The notes below the pieces were generated by a model. The model saw only the letters and a list, made by a program, of their open reading frames with translations, was not told where the DNA came from and searched no databases. Source: Thermoplasmata archaeon (GTDB taxonomy: Archaea > Thermoplasmatota > Thermoplasmata > Thermoplasmatales > Thermoplasmataceae). Taken from it: a DNA stretch of 64,000 bases. Shown piece by piece: positions 38,926-48,489 of the stretch. The first letter of the stretch is position 1, and every line of letters begins with the position of its first letter. The stretch is from positions 492,054 through 556,053 of the forward strand of contig JAJZZX010000001.1 in NCBI GenBank assembly GCA_021797355.1. Reading direction: 5' to 3'. The position numbers were made by a program, and so were the translations under genes.

Positions 38926-39717
38926 ATGGTAATTACGTCGGCGGTATACGCCCCAAACACTCCTTCATTGATAGGTGACCTGGGGGTTAGGCATTTCGAA
39001 ACGGAGCGTGCACTTAAAGATCTTGGCCACAAATATTCCGGTACAATAGACGGAATTATTGTCGTGTCACCACATTTCGTGACCGGAAACTCATTTGGGA
39101 CAATCACAGCCGACAAATTGAAGCAGATATACGATTTTTCAGGGTTCTCAAGGGAATTCTATACTATCAAATATGAACCCCCGGGAATCCCAGCAGTGGC
39201 AAGGCGGGCCATGGCCCTAGCATCTGAGGCCAAAGTTCCACTTGCAGAGGTCAGGGATTGGGGCCTTGATCATGGTGCCTGGTCCCCCCTTCGGAGGATG
39301 TTTCCGGAGGCGAATATCCCGGTTCTTCCCATTTCACTGTCACCTTCTCTGGGTCCGGAAATGCACAAAAAACTGGGAAATGTCCTTGCGGATGGCCGGC
39401 TGCAAGGTACTTTCATGTTGCTTGTTACCGGATCAATTGTTCACAGGCTTGATCTTTGGGCCAAGGGCAGCGAAAGAATTCCCGGCATGGCCATGCGTTA
39501 TCTTTCGGAAGTTACGGGACACCTTGTTTCGGCAAGGTGGGAGCAGATATGGCACATTCCCAGGGACCTTTACAGGGCGGCAGCGCCAGAGGGCGGGGAA
39601 TTTCCATTCAGAATTTTAAGCGGGGCACTGGAAGATGCTTTTTCAGGAAATGTGCTTGCCAGCGAGACTGAGTTTGGTGCTGCATCACTTACAACAATAG
39701 AATTCACCCGGAAGTGA
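38926..39717 (+). CDS. LigB-family (class III extradiol dioxygenase-like) protein
   Basis: 263-residue protein related to LigB/DODA-type dioxygenases. It has VVSPHFVTGNSFG, GLDHGAWSPLRRMFP and GSIVHRLDLW, supplying three of the usual histidines. At the N-terminal metal-ligand site, where DODA-type proteins have HGSPM and LigB/Memo proteins have PHPPL, the sequence is APNTPSL, so the first histidine is replaced. The catalytic iron site may be altered or the protein may be Memo-like. The substrate is unknown. Confidence 0.72.
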   Translation: MVITSAVYAPNTPSLIGDLGVRHFETERALKDLGHKYSGTIDGIIVVSPHFVTGNSFGTITADKLKQIYDFSGFSREFYTIKYEPPGIPAVARRAMALASEAKVPLAEVRDWGLDHGAWSPLRRMFPEANIPVLPISLSPSLGPEMHKKLGNVLADGRLQGTFMLLVTGSIVHRLDLWAKGSERIPGMAMRYLSEVTGHLVSARWEQIWHIPRDLYRAAAPEGGEFPFRILSGALEDAFSGNVLASETEFGAASLTTIEFTRK

Positions 39718-39784
39718 ATATGAATAAACCGCCAGAAAAGTAGAATTCCCTGCAAGTCTATAATATCAGAAGGCATTCTCACAC

Positions 39785-40588
39785 ATGTTCACAGGAATTT
39801 ATGACGAAAGGCTATTTCCCATTGGGCTGGGAACATACGGGCTTGTGGGTGTTCAGGCAGGACCCCTGTCAAGTGGAGATAAACATCTGGAAGCTGTCAA
39901 GTATGCCATATCAAGTGGAATAAATGTAATAGATACAGCAGAAATGTATGGAGAAGGCCGAACCGAAGAACTTGTGGGCAGAGCAATTTCAAGTTTCAGA
40001 AGGGACGATATCTTCATCATATCAAAGGTATGGCCATCAAATCTCGAAAGAAAGAAGCTATTCAGTTCAGCAGAGGCTAGCCTGAAGAGGCTTGGGACAA
40101 ACTACATTGATCTGTATCTTATTCACTGGCCCAGCCAGACTGTACCACTGGATGAATCCATCAGTGCCATGCTTGAACTCAGGGACAGGGGGGTCATAAG
40201 GGAAATCGGCGTGAGCAACTTTGACAATGGTCTGCTCGACCAAGCGTTAGATTATGCTGGCAGGGGAAAAATCGTGGCAAATGAGATTGAACTTAACTTT
40301 TCCAATTTTGCACGCAGCCGTGAAACCCTGGAACATTGCCGGAGCAAAGGAGTAAGGGTCATAGCATATTCCCCGCTTTCAAGGGGTAGAATTTCCCATA
40401 ACTCTGGTGTGCAGCAGATAGCCCAAAAATATGGCGCAACAAGTGTGCAGGTAATCCTGAGATTCCTCATAGAATTCAGCCTGCCCATACCAAAATCATC
40501 AAATCCTGAGCACATTGATGAGATTGTAGGTGCAGCCAGGGTCCCGCTAACAGAGGAAGTCGTGGACCTACTTACCCATAAATTCTAG
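39785..40588 (+). CDS. Aldo/keto reductase
   Basis: 267-residue NAD(P)H-dependent oxidoreductase with an (alpha/beta)8 barrel. The catalytic tetrad is visible as D52/Y57 (VIDTAEMYGEGRTEELVG), K (ISKVWPSN) and H (LIHWPSQ). The cofactor loop is at IPKSSNPEHIDE. The substrate range is not predictable. It stands downstream of the LigB-like gene with a 67-bp gap. Confidence 0.88.
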   Translation: MFTGIYDERLFPIGLGTYGLVGVQAGPLSSGDKHLEAVKYAISSGINVIDTAEMYGEGRTEELVGRAISSFRRDDIFIISKVWPSNLERKKLFSSAEASLKRLGTNYIDLYLIHWPSQTVPLDESISAMLELRDRGVIREIGVSNFDNGLLDQALDYAGRGKIVANEIELNFSNFARSRETLEHCRSKGVRVIAYSPLSRGRISHNSGVQQIAQKYGATSVQVILRFLIEFSLPIPKSSNPEHIDEIVGAARVPLTEEVVDLLTHKF

Positions 40589-40684
40589 CCTTTCCCGCTT
40601 CCCTTATTTTGAATAACCACAGCCTATCGCTCTAGTCCGCGTAAAGGTCATCCGGTCAGCAGTCACTTAGTGGCGACATGAATG

Positions 40685-40695
40685 ATTATATAAAG
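40685..40695 (+). promoter_or_regulatory. TATA box deciding the start of the SPFH module
   Basis: attatataaag lies 25-35 bp before the ATG at 40720. An upstream in-frame ATG (40678) would place the promoter inside the coding region, so 40720 is chosen as the real start and a leaderless transcript is inferred. Confidence 0.6.
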
Positions 40696-40719
40696 GTATT
40701 TTATTATATAACAGACACC

Positions 40720-41262
40720 ATGTCTTCAAATCCAAACGATATAAGGCAGCAGGTTATAGATAATCGTGGCATTATCAAGAAACTGGAACTTAAAATTCCA
40801 GGTTTCAGGGCATACAGGAATGGTGACGATCTCCGGATTTCAGATGCCCTTCTTAGAAAACAGATCTCTCAAAAGCTTGAAGCAGCTTTGTCTGCCTTGC
40901 AGAATTTGCGTTCTGCATTTGTTTCACAGGGCAAATTCCAAGATCTTACTGAGATTGGGCATGTTATATCTGTTCTGCAGCAGCTCGACGGTGCATTGCT
41001 GCATGGGCAGCAGGGGTATTCCGGAATATCTCCTGCAATAAGGATCGATGATGCCAAATTAAACCAGCTTTACCAGTATGATCTTGACCTGATGTCCGCT
41101 GCAGAACAGATAGAAGAAAAGTGCAATTTTAACACTGGAACGGCAGGCGGTGGCGCATCATCCTTCACTTCGCAATTCCAGGAAATAGCTTTAATGGTGA
41201 ATAACCTTAACGAAACGTGGTCGCATAGAATTGAAACAATTGAGAAGATAAGCATATCGTAG
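40720..41262 (+). CDS. Helical protein of SPFH/zinc-ribbon module
   Basis: 180-residue, mainly helical soluble protein starting MSSNPNDIRQQVIDNRGIIK. It carries a KIPGFRAYRNGDDLRISDALL segment and a later QLYQYDLDLM, features I associate with a family of bacterial proteins often found beside YdjI-type SPFH proteins. I know no function for it. The following SPFH/zinc-ribbon genes start 11 bp after each stop, so the three form an operon. Confidence 0.7.
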   Translation: MSSNPNDIRQQVIDNRGIIKKLELKIPGFRAYRNGDDLRISDALLRKQISQKLEAALSALQNLRSAFVSQGKFQDLTEIGHVISVLQQLDGALLHGQQGYSGISPAIRIDDAKLNQLYQYDLDLMSAAEQIEEKCNFNTGTAGGGASSFTSQFQEIALMVNNLNETWSHRIETIEKISIS

Positions 41263-41273
41263 GAGATATTCAT

Positions 41274-42428
41274 ATGATAGGAAAAAAATCGAGCAAGATT
41301 CCATCTTCAGGAGGAAGTGTCCTTGGTTCCATAACAATAGCATGGGAGACCCAGTTTAAGGAAGGCAACATAATGTGGAAGGTCCCAAGGCTCATCAGGC
41401 TCAATGACAACATAGTGGTCAGGGAGGATGAAATTGCTGTTTTCTTCAGGGATGGGAAGGTGCTAACTTATTTTGATCAACCGAACCGGTATGCACTCAC
41501 GGATTTCAACGCCCCTGTGGTTGGAAATCTGCTTAAATTTTTTACCGGTGTGCAGCAGCAAGCTGAAGTATACTACCTGCAGAACAGGTATATTGACGGT
41601 AAGTTTGGGTCTCCCCAGCCATACCAGTTTGTCGATCCTACATTTGGTGTTGTGAATCTTAAGGTTTACGGCGAATACAGGTATAAGATCTCTAACCCCG
41701 CCAATTTCATCAATCAGTTCGTTGGGACATTCAACGTTGAGACAACGCAGGATGTTGAGGATCGCCTGAGGGAGCAGATGGTCATACTTGTATACACTGC
41801 AATAGGCAAGATGAAGGACAATGGCCTGAAGGTAACTGATATTCCTGCCAATCTGACAAACATAGAGCAGATTGTTCTGGGATTGGCTCCGGACAACTTC
41901 CAGCAATATGGTGTTGAAATAAACAAGATTTCCGGCCTCAATATCACCCTCCCTGACGATGTGCAGAAAGCAATCGATACAAGGTCAGAAATGTCTGTCC
42001 TGGGGGTCAACTATATCCAGTACCAGGCTGGCCAGGCCATGGTGGACGCAGCCAAGAATCCTACTGGTGTTGCGGGAGCCGGAGCCGGTTTGGGCATTGG
42101 GCTAGGTGCAGGAGCTGGCATGGGCTATTCTATGTCAGGCCAGATGATGGGCGCATATCAGCAGCAGCAAACGAGGGCTTGCCCGAAATGTGGTTCAATG
42201 ATTCCGGTGAATTCTGCTTTTTGCCCGAACTGCGGTGCTGACCTCAGGCAGCAAAGTACAGTCAAGTGCCCGAAATGCAATGCTGATGTTCCGGCTGGTG
42301 CTAAATTCTGCCCCAACTGCGGCAACCCTATGAGTCAACCTTCAGCACAGACAGTCAAATGCGCAAATTGCGGAACAGTGTCTCCAGCTGGGACAAAATT
42401 TTGCCCGAACTGTGGGAAACCTCTCTAA
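41274..42428 (+). CDS. SPFH-domain (YdjI / virion-core-like) protein with three zinc ribbons
   Basis: 384-residue protein. Residues about 15-255 form an SPFH/band-7-like domain of the 'virion core protein'/YdjI type (ITIAWETQFKEGNIMWKVPR, VREDEIAVFFRDGKV, TQDVEDRLREQMV). A Gly/Ala-rich linker (about 262-290) follows, then three tandem zinc ribbons, each CxxC...FCPNCG. In Bacillus the ydjFGHI operon combines a YdjI-type protein with a PspA homologue and has been tied to membrane stress, which makes a membrane-associated scaffold role plausible here. That is inference. Confidence 0.8.
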   Translation: MIGKKSSKIPSSGGSVLGSITIAWETQFKEGNIMWKVPRLIRLNDNIVVREDEIAVFFRDGKVLTYFDQPNRYALTDFNAPVVGNLLKFFTGVQQQAEVYYLQNRYIDGKFGSPQPYQFVDPTFGVVNLKVYGEYRYKISNPANFINQFVGTFNVETTQDVEDRLREQMVILVYTAIGKMKDNGLKVTDIPANLTNIEQIVLGLAPDNFQQYGVEINKISGLNITLPDDVQKAIDTRSEMSVLGVNYIQYQAGQAMVDAAKNPTGVAGAGAGLGIGLGAGAGMGYSMSGQMMGAYQQQQTRACPKCGSMIPVNSAFCPNCGADLRQQSTVKCPKCNADVPAGAKFCPNCGNPMSQPSAQTVKCANCGTVSPAGTKFCPNCGKPL

Positions 42429-42439
42429 GGTGAAACTAA

Positions 42440-43477
42440 ATGTATTGTGAAAAATGTGGATCAGAAATACCAGATGATGCCCTGTACTGCCCAAAGTGCG
42501 GAGCTAAACAGGAAGCTCCTTCTTCTGCTGGAAACCATTCAGCCGGTAGCAATCAGCAGCAAAGTTCACAGCAGAAGACCGTAGCTGATGCAGGCGTGCA
42601 AGAACTGAAGTGCCCAGGTTGTGGCGCCCCGATAAAGCCACAGCTTGGAGAGATGGTTATTACCTGTCCCTATTGTGGTTCCAGCATCACGCTTGGAAAC
42701 TCAGGCTGGAGAAATCTCGACAAGCACACAGTCCTCCCTCTTTCCCTGCAGACTGAGGACCAGCTTCTTGAGCATATCAGGTCCATTATGGACAGAGGAC
42801 TCCTTCACAGGCATCTTGAGGAGGAGTCAAAAAATGACGGGGCAACACTTACATACGTTCCATACTGGATAGTTCCAGTATCAGCAAGAACTCAATATAC
42901 GGCGATAAGCGGTGAGGCGGAGGCTGCACAGATAGGAACAACAGCCCTGCTGGCAGGCCTAATGGGAGGGGCAATGGGAGGCCGCGGGCGAGAAGGCTTT
43001 GGAGGCGGAATGATGGGCGGTCTTGTCTTTGGAAGCATGATGACAGGGGGAATGGGCATGGGTGGAAACAATGCGAGGAGAGCCTACACCCTTGATCAGA
43101 ACTATGAGTATCCGGTGGTGGCAGTAAAGGGCCTCATGGAATACCAGCCTAGAGACTATTCCTTTAACCTAAGGGACAGGCAGATATTTGACATATCAAA
43201 AATTCCAAAGGGCATAAAGGTACTGAATGGGGACGTTAGTGACGATTCGGCAAAGTACGAGGCAAAGACCAACGTTGACCAGATTCAGTCACAGAAGGTG
43301 CACCAGGCGCATCACATGGTACAGAATATCGTGACAAAGTGCGACGTCTCTGAAGCAGAGCTTCTCCATGTGCCAATCTGGTTCGTAAAATTCACGCACA
43401 AATCAGACCTCATATCACTGGTGATTGACGGTAATTCTGGTGGCGTTATAAACAGCATAGGCCTGGTTAAACACTGA
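42440..43477 (+). CDS. Double zinc-ribbon protein with Gly/Met-rich membrane-like segment
   Basis: 345-residue protein. It has an N-terminal zinc ribbon (C3, C6, C17, C20), a Gln/Ser-rich linker and a second ribbon (KCPGCGAPI ... CPYCGSS). An alpha/beta region follows (YVPYWIVPVSARTQYTA), then a strikingly glycine/methionine-rich stretch (about 170-210, GGMMGGLVFGSMMTGG) that could sit at a membrane, and a C-terminal domain (about 215-345). It is the last gene of the SPFH module and resembles YdjG-like double-ribbon proteins in layout only. Confidence 0.72.
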   Translation: MYCEKCGSEIPDDALYCPKCGAKQEAPSSAGNHSAGSNQQQSSQQKTVADAGVQELKCPGCGAPIKPQLGEMVITCPYCGSSITLGNSGWRNLDKHTVLPLSLQTEDQLLEHIRSIMDRGLLHRHLEEESKNDGATLTYVPYWIVPVSARTQYTAISGEAEAAQIGTTALLAGLMGGAMGGRGREGFGGGMMGGLVFGSMMTGGMGMGGNNARRAYTLDQNYEYPVVAVKGLMEYQPRDYSFNLRDRQIFDISKIPKGIKVLNGDVSDDSAKYEAKTNVDQIQSQKVHQAHHMVQNIVTKCDVSEAELLHVPIWFVKFTHKSDLISLVIDGNSGGVINSIGLVKH

Positions 43478-43603
43478 CAACATGATCGGCAATGTGCAGA
43501 TATTAAAACTGAGATCCTTAATTTCTAATTTCTTATGTAATATCCGGTTTTTTCCTTTGATCCCTAATGCTTTCACCAATGGTCCTATTTGGTTGATAGC
43601 ATC

Positions 43604-43789
43604 CTAAAAGCTGTGTATTTGTGAATGATATCTCGGACAGAACATTTTCCTGGCCCTATCTCGGCCTCTGTAATTTATCCAAAATGCACTCTAAGACCGC
43701 TTCCACTCGATTTGAACAACCTACAGATATATGATCTTCATAACGCTATCCTCTGATGGCAGGGAATCAATGAGCTTCATCTTCAGGCG
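43604..43789 (-). pseudogene. C-terminal remnant of IS256/mutator-family transposase
   Basis: One minus-strand frame reads KLIDSLPSEDSVMKIIYL, stop, VVQIEWKRS, stop, AFWINYRGRDRARKMF, PRYHSQ and ends in TAG. The order P-S-E-x-S-V-M-K-x-x-Y-L ... W ... F ... R ... RY matches the C-terminal end of IS256-type transposases. Two in-frame stops and absence of the DDE core show it is dead. Confidence 0.5.
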
Positions 43790-43880
43790 TTTACCTTATT
43801 AATGCGCTCCGTCATATTTGCGGAATGGATGGATTTCCATATGGATTCTAGATAATCGGAATATTTCAGCAAGATTTACT

Positions 43881-43949
43881 GCTTCTTATTTATCTGTTCC
43901 TCTCTATGATACTATTAGCATGCATTCCAGTTCTGCGATGGTGCAGGTC
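43881..43949. repeat. Diverged copy of IS3-like element end
   Basis: By hand alignment about 57 of 70 positions match 63577-63646, including ttccagttctg and the closing ggtc. Similarity stops abruptly after ggtc in both copies, which marks an element boundary. Confidence 0.6.
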
Positions 43950-44124
43950 GCTATGCATAGTCTAAGTATCATGGGATATGTGTCCATAATGCCAGAAGGT
44001 TTCTAAAAATCGACCTATAATTCTCTATTATTACCATAGTTTTTTTTGAGATGTTGCAATATGAGTATATCACGAACTTAGAAATCTTTAGGCGTAATTT
44101 CCGGGTTCAAACCTAATAGAAAAT

Positions 44125-44197
44125 GGGGCTGACCGGGTTTGAACCGATGACCACCTGGTTATGAGCCAGGCGCTCTACCGAGCTAAGCTACAGCCCC
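44125..44197 (-). tRNA. tRNA with CAT anticodon (elongator Met or Ile2)
   Basis: 73 nt. Acceptor GGGGCTG/CAGCCCC, anticodon arm CCTGG-CTCATAA-CCAGG, T-arm CGGGT-like with TTCAAAC. The sequence lacks the features of archaeal initiator tRNA, so it is elongator Met, or Ile decoding AUA after modification of C34. Confidence 0.93.
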
Positions 44198-44352
44198 TCC
44201 CAGTTATGGGAAGTGAGTGATAGATCGAAAGTTGATAAGCCTTTCTCTACGTCTGCGTCATGAGCGGCTTGTAATTTTAAACGATTGGGGTATCATCTTC
44301 TTGAAGTAATATTAGAAAATTGACCTGAAAAATCACTTCATGACAACTTAGC

Positions 44353-44424
44353 GCCGCTGGTCGGATTCGAACCGACGACCGCTCGGTTAACAGCCGAGTG
44401 CTCTACCAGCTAAGCTACAACGGC
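44353..44424 (-). tRNA. tRNA-Asn (anticodon GTT)
   Basis: 72 nt. Acceptor GCCGTTG/CAGCGGC, anticodon arm CTCGG-CTGTTAA-CCGAG, T-arm TCGGTTCGAATCCGA. No intron and no encoded CCA. It lies just after the Trm56-HD gene on the same strand. Confidence 0.95.
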
Positions 44425-44467
44425 AAGGCATACGGAAAGCTTTTCAGCTCTTTTAATCTTTTCGTAG

Positions 44468-46014
<1,547 letters not shown>

Positions 46015-46069
46015 CTCTACGTAATTGCAGGATATGATTTAATTATTACCTGAAAACAATAAATAAATC

Positions 46070-46456
46070 CTATTTTCTTCTCTTCCTTATCTCATACAAG
46101 AGCATCTTGTCATATTCTATCTGATGCTTCACCTTCTTATTCTTCAGGATTTTTGAGATGCTTTCAGTTATTTCCTTAATATCCTCAGAGGGCATTCCAC
46201 GGTAGATGATCATCTCCTTCCTGTCCTCAGGGAATACCATCTTGTACTTTGCACCATCCTTGATGTATCCTATGGGCTTTTTATTGTTCCTAATCTCGGC
46301 AAGATTTAGCTCGAGCGTTATCTGGTCATATTGCGCTTCTTCCTGATTTTGCTTTGTCTCGCCTGCGATTATTTCCCATATATCGGGAAATGCTTTCTCA
46401 AGATCTTTCCACTGGAAATCATCATTGAAATAGATGTGTCCGCTCCAGTTCTTCAC
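46070..46456 (-). CDS. Hypothetical protein, 128 aa
   Basis: Soluble, charged alpha/beta protein. It begins MKNWSGHIYFNDDFQWKDLE and ends in a lysine-rich helix (ILKNKKVKHQIEYDKMLLYE). No family is recognised. It lies 55 bp before the wHTH-trm56 pair on the same strand, possibly in one transcription unit. Confidence 0.6.
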   Translation of the reverse strand: MKNWSGHIYFNDDFQWKDLEKAFPDIWEIIAGETKQNQEEAQYDQITLELNLAEIRNNKKPIGYIKDGAKYKMVFPEDRKEMIIYRGMPSEDIKEITESISKILKNKKVKHQIEYDKMLLYEIRKRRK

Positions 46457-46506
46457 TATTCATCATCTTAAATAAGATATTTAAGCTTGCGTCCTCTCAC
46501 AAGAAA

Positions 46507-46956
46507 ATGGCTGCGGCAGTCTCATCAAGAAGGTGGATGCGGATTATGCTGGATGTCATCACAGGGCTTCTGGGACTGCAATTCCTTGTGGGAATGCTTC
46601 TGAATACTTACGTGACGCTGCCTCTTTACACTACACAGAACATTATGCTGGCCTTTTTTTCTAATACTTTGCTTCTTGTCCATGCTGCATTGGCTGTCCT
46701 AACTTTTCTTTCGGCTTTATTTGCTGTGGCCCTCTCAGTGAAGCACCACTGGCCTCGCAGGGTATTAATACTGAACATCCTGTCTGCATTGTCCATATTG
46801 GCTGCCGGCATCGCTGGGCTGGAGTTCCTGCTGACGCAAAGCCCCCTCTTTTCCATGTCAATGGCAGTACTATGGCTGGTCTCGTTTGGATTTGTAGGGT
46901 TCAGCCAGTCAAGCATGAGATCGGATTCCTCAAGGCAAAGGATTAAAAATGCTTAA
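46507..46956 (+). CDS. Small four-helix membrane protein
   Basis: 149 residues with four hydrophobic segments (about 14-36, 46-73, 85-105, 112-134) and short loops. The second segment carries a histidine. No family is recognised. The stop lies 16 bp before tRNA-Gln. Confidence 0.65.
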   Translation: MAAAVSSRRWMRIMLDVITGLLGLQFLVGMLLNTYVTLPLYTTQNIMLAFFSNTLLLVHAALAVLTFLSALFAVALSVKHHWPRRVLILNILSALSILAAGIAGLEFLLTQSPLFSMSMAVLWLVSFGFVGFSQSSMRSDSSRQRIKNA

Positions 46957-46972
46957 CACATCGCAGGAAGAC

Positions 46973-47044
46973 AGCCCCGTGGTGTAGTGGCCAAGCATTA
47001 CGGGCTCTGGACCCGTCGACGGCAGTTCGAATCTGCCCGGGGCT
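46973..47044 (+). tRNA. tRNA-Gln (anticodon CTG)
   Basis: 72 nt. Acceptor AGCCCCG/CGGGGCT, anticodon loop CTCTGGA (anticodon CTG), T-arm GGCAGTTCGAATCTGCC. No intron. The next coding region starts 24 bp downstream. Confidence 0.95.
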
Positions 47045-47068
47045 ATCAAATTCTGGGAGCAATATATA

Positions 47069-47551
47069 ATGGCCGAAAATGATGAGCAGGAGAATCCGCA
47101 AGAGCAGCTGTGTGAATTCAATGGAAAGATGCTGAAACGCAGCCATCCAATATTCGGATACGTTGATGAAATGAGGATGGCGCAGGCTGAGCTTGGCCTT
47201 GCAATTTCTGAGGGTGTTAGGCTGCAGGCTACCCGTGAGCTTCTTGACATGCTGGATACGCTCAGCCAGTCTATGATAGATCCGGACTCAAGACTCCCAG
47301 ATCAGCAGAGAAAAATGCTGAACCATGCAGATGAAGTTTGGCTGGACCTGAAGGAGAAGATGAGCCAGGGAGACAGGAGAGCTGCGCATCTGCTCAGCAG
47401 TTCAGCCCACATGAACAGGGCACTTTCATACCTTGTTGAATGCCTTGACGATACAGAATTCAGCAACATTATTCCGGACTACCTTGTCAAGTACTTGGGA
47501 AAGTTAAGCACTTTCGTATACAGGGAAGCAATCGGTCACGTTATGCTTTGA
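47069..47551 (+). CDS. Hypothetical helical protein, 160 aa
   Basis: Almost entirely helical: a Glu/Gln-rich start, then helices around EMRMAQAELGLAISEGVRLQ, RKMLNHADEVWLDLKEKM and FSNIIPDYLVKYLGKL. No family is recognised. Its 3' end overlaps the convergent SDR gene by 11 bp. Confidence 0.6.
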   Translation: MAENDEQENPQEQLCEFNGKMLKRSHPIFGYVDEMRMAQAELGLAISEGVRLQATRELLDMLDTLSQSMIDPDSRLPDQQRKMLNHADEVWLDLKEKMSQGDRRAAHLLSSSAHMNRALSYLVECLDDTEFSNIIPDYLVKYLGKLSTFVYREAIGHVML

Positions 47552-48383
47552 CTTCGTACCTGTTGATATATTCGGCGAAAGATGCCGGTTCCTTCACAAA
47601 CCTGTCAATGTAAGTATTTTCCCTGTACAGATTGGTTAGATAGCGCTCCACTTCATATTTCTTGAATATCCCTGTTTCAATGATCTTTTCAACTGCTCCA
47701 GAGTAGCCAAGCCTTCCATCTACTACTTTCAACTCTGGCTTGCCAAGCCTCTTTCTGGCAAGGTTGACGGCGTCGGCAAAAGATATCCTTTCCCGGGAGG
47801 ATACATCCACTGCGCCTTTAATGTCCTTGGCACCAACGATTACCTTAGCAAGGTCTTCCACATGGACAGGGGATATTGGTCCGCCGCCTGGGAGTCTTGA
47901 GAGCCCAGATCCTGCCAGTTTGAACAGCTTTTCCGTGAATGTGTCACCATTTCCAAATACAAGAGAGGGCCTTACGTTGAGATGATTCTTTACAAGGGCC
48001 GCATTATCCTCTCCAGTCCTCTTTGTCCTGAGAAAATCAGTCTGGCCATAATGTACATTTATGGCTGACAGGTAGATGAGTCTCTGGCCAGTGTCGTACT
48101 TATTTATTGCGCTTACAAGATTCTTAACTCCATTTACGTGTACATCGAAGAACTTCTGCTCATTCTCCTCGTAAATACCTGCGGCATCGACAATTGTATC
48201 GAAATCCTTTATGGCCTCAGCTACCTTGGTTGAGTCAAGAATATTGCCCTCTATCCACTCAACACCCTTGGAATCAAGAACGGGGTTCCTGTGCCTTGAA
48301 TAGTATGCGACCTTCTCAGCAACCATGTGGAGCGCTAGGTTGCTTCCGATGTAACCTGATCCTCCTATGACTATGAGCTTCAT
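47541..48383 (-). CDS. NAD(P)-dependent atypical SDR / epimerase-like protein
   Basis: 280-residue extended-SDR fold protein. It has a nucleotide-binding VIGGSGYIGSNLALHM, NILD and TIVDAAGIYEEN in the central sheet, and VEDLAKVIVGA in the C-terminal part. It resembles the NDUFA9/complex-I-associated or sugar-epimerase-like atypical SDRs. The catalytic YxxxK is not clearly in place (HYGQTDFLRTK), so it may bind rather than turn over substrate. Confidence 0.75.
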   Translation of the reverse strand: MKLIVIGGSGYIGSNLALHMVAEKVAYYSRHRNPVLDSKGVEWIEGNILDSTKVAEAIKDFDTIVDAAGIYEENEQKFFDVHVNGVKNLVSAINKYDTGQRLIYLSAINVHYGQTDFLRTKRTGEDNAALVKNHLNVRPSLVFGNGDTFTEKLFKLAGSGLSRLPGGGPISPVHVEDLAKVIVGAKDIKGAVDVSSRERISFADAVNLARKRLGKPELKVVDGRLGYSGAVEKIIETGIFKKYEVERYLTNLYRENTYIDRFVKEPASFAEYINRYEVKA

Positions 48384-48489
48384 CCTATCCTATGGGCATG
48401 CCGGTCCGGTAAAATAACTTTGCAATTCCTCCGGATATTTTTTTCCAGTAAATTTAATTAGAAATGTCCCTATCAGAAGATGGTGTCCA

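Larger units (their letters stand above)
43478..44124. other. Gene-free stretch filled with transposon debris
   Basis: 647 bp without an intact gene. It contains a broken IS256-type transposase end (43604-43789, minus) and a 69-bp segment (43881-43949) about 80% identical to the end region of the IS3-like element at 63577-63646. The remainder shows nothing recognisable. Confidence 0.55.

Noticed and set aside
40678..40719. Upstream ATG for the helical protein of the SPFH module
   Set aside because: The TATA box lies inside this stretch, so transcription should begin after it.
43818..44006. 62-codon plus-strand frame
   Set aside because: It lies over the diverged IS3 end repeat and has no independent support.
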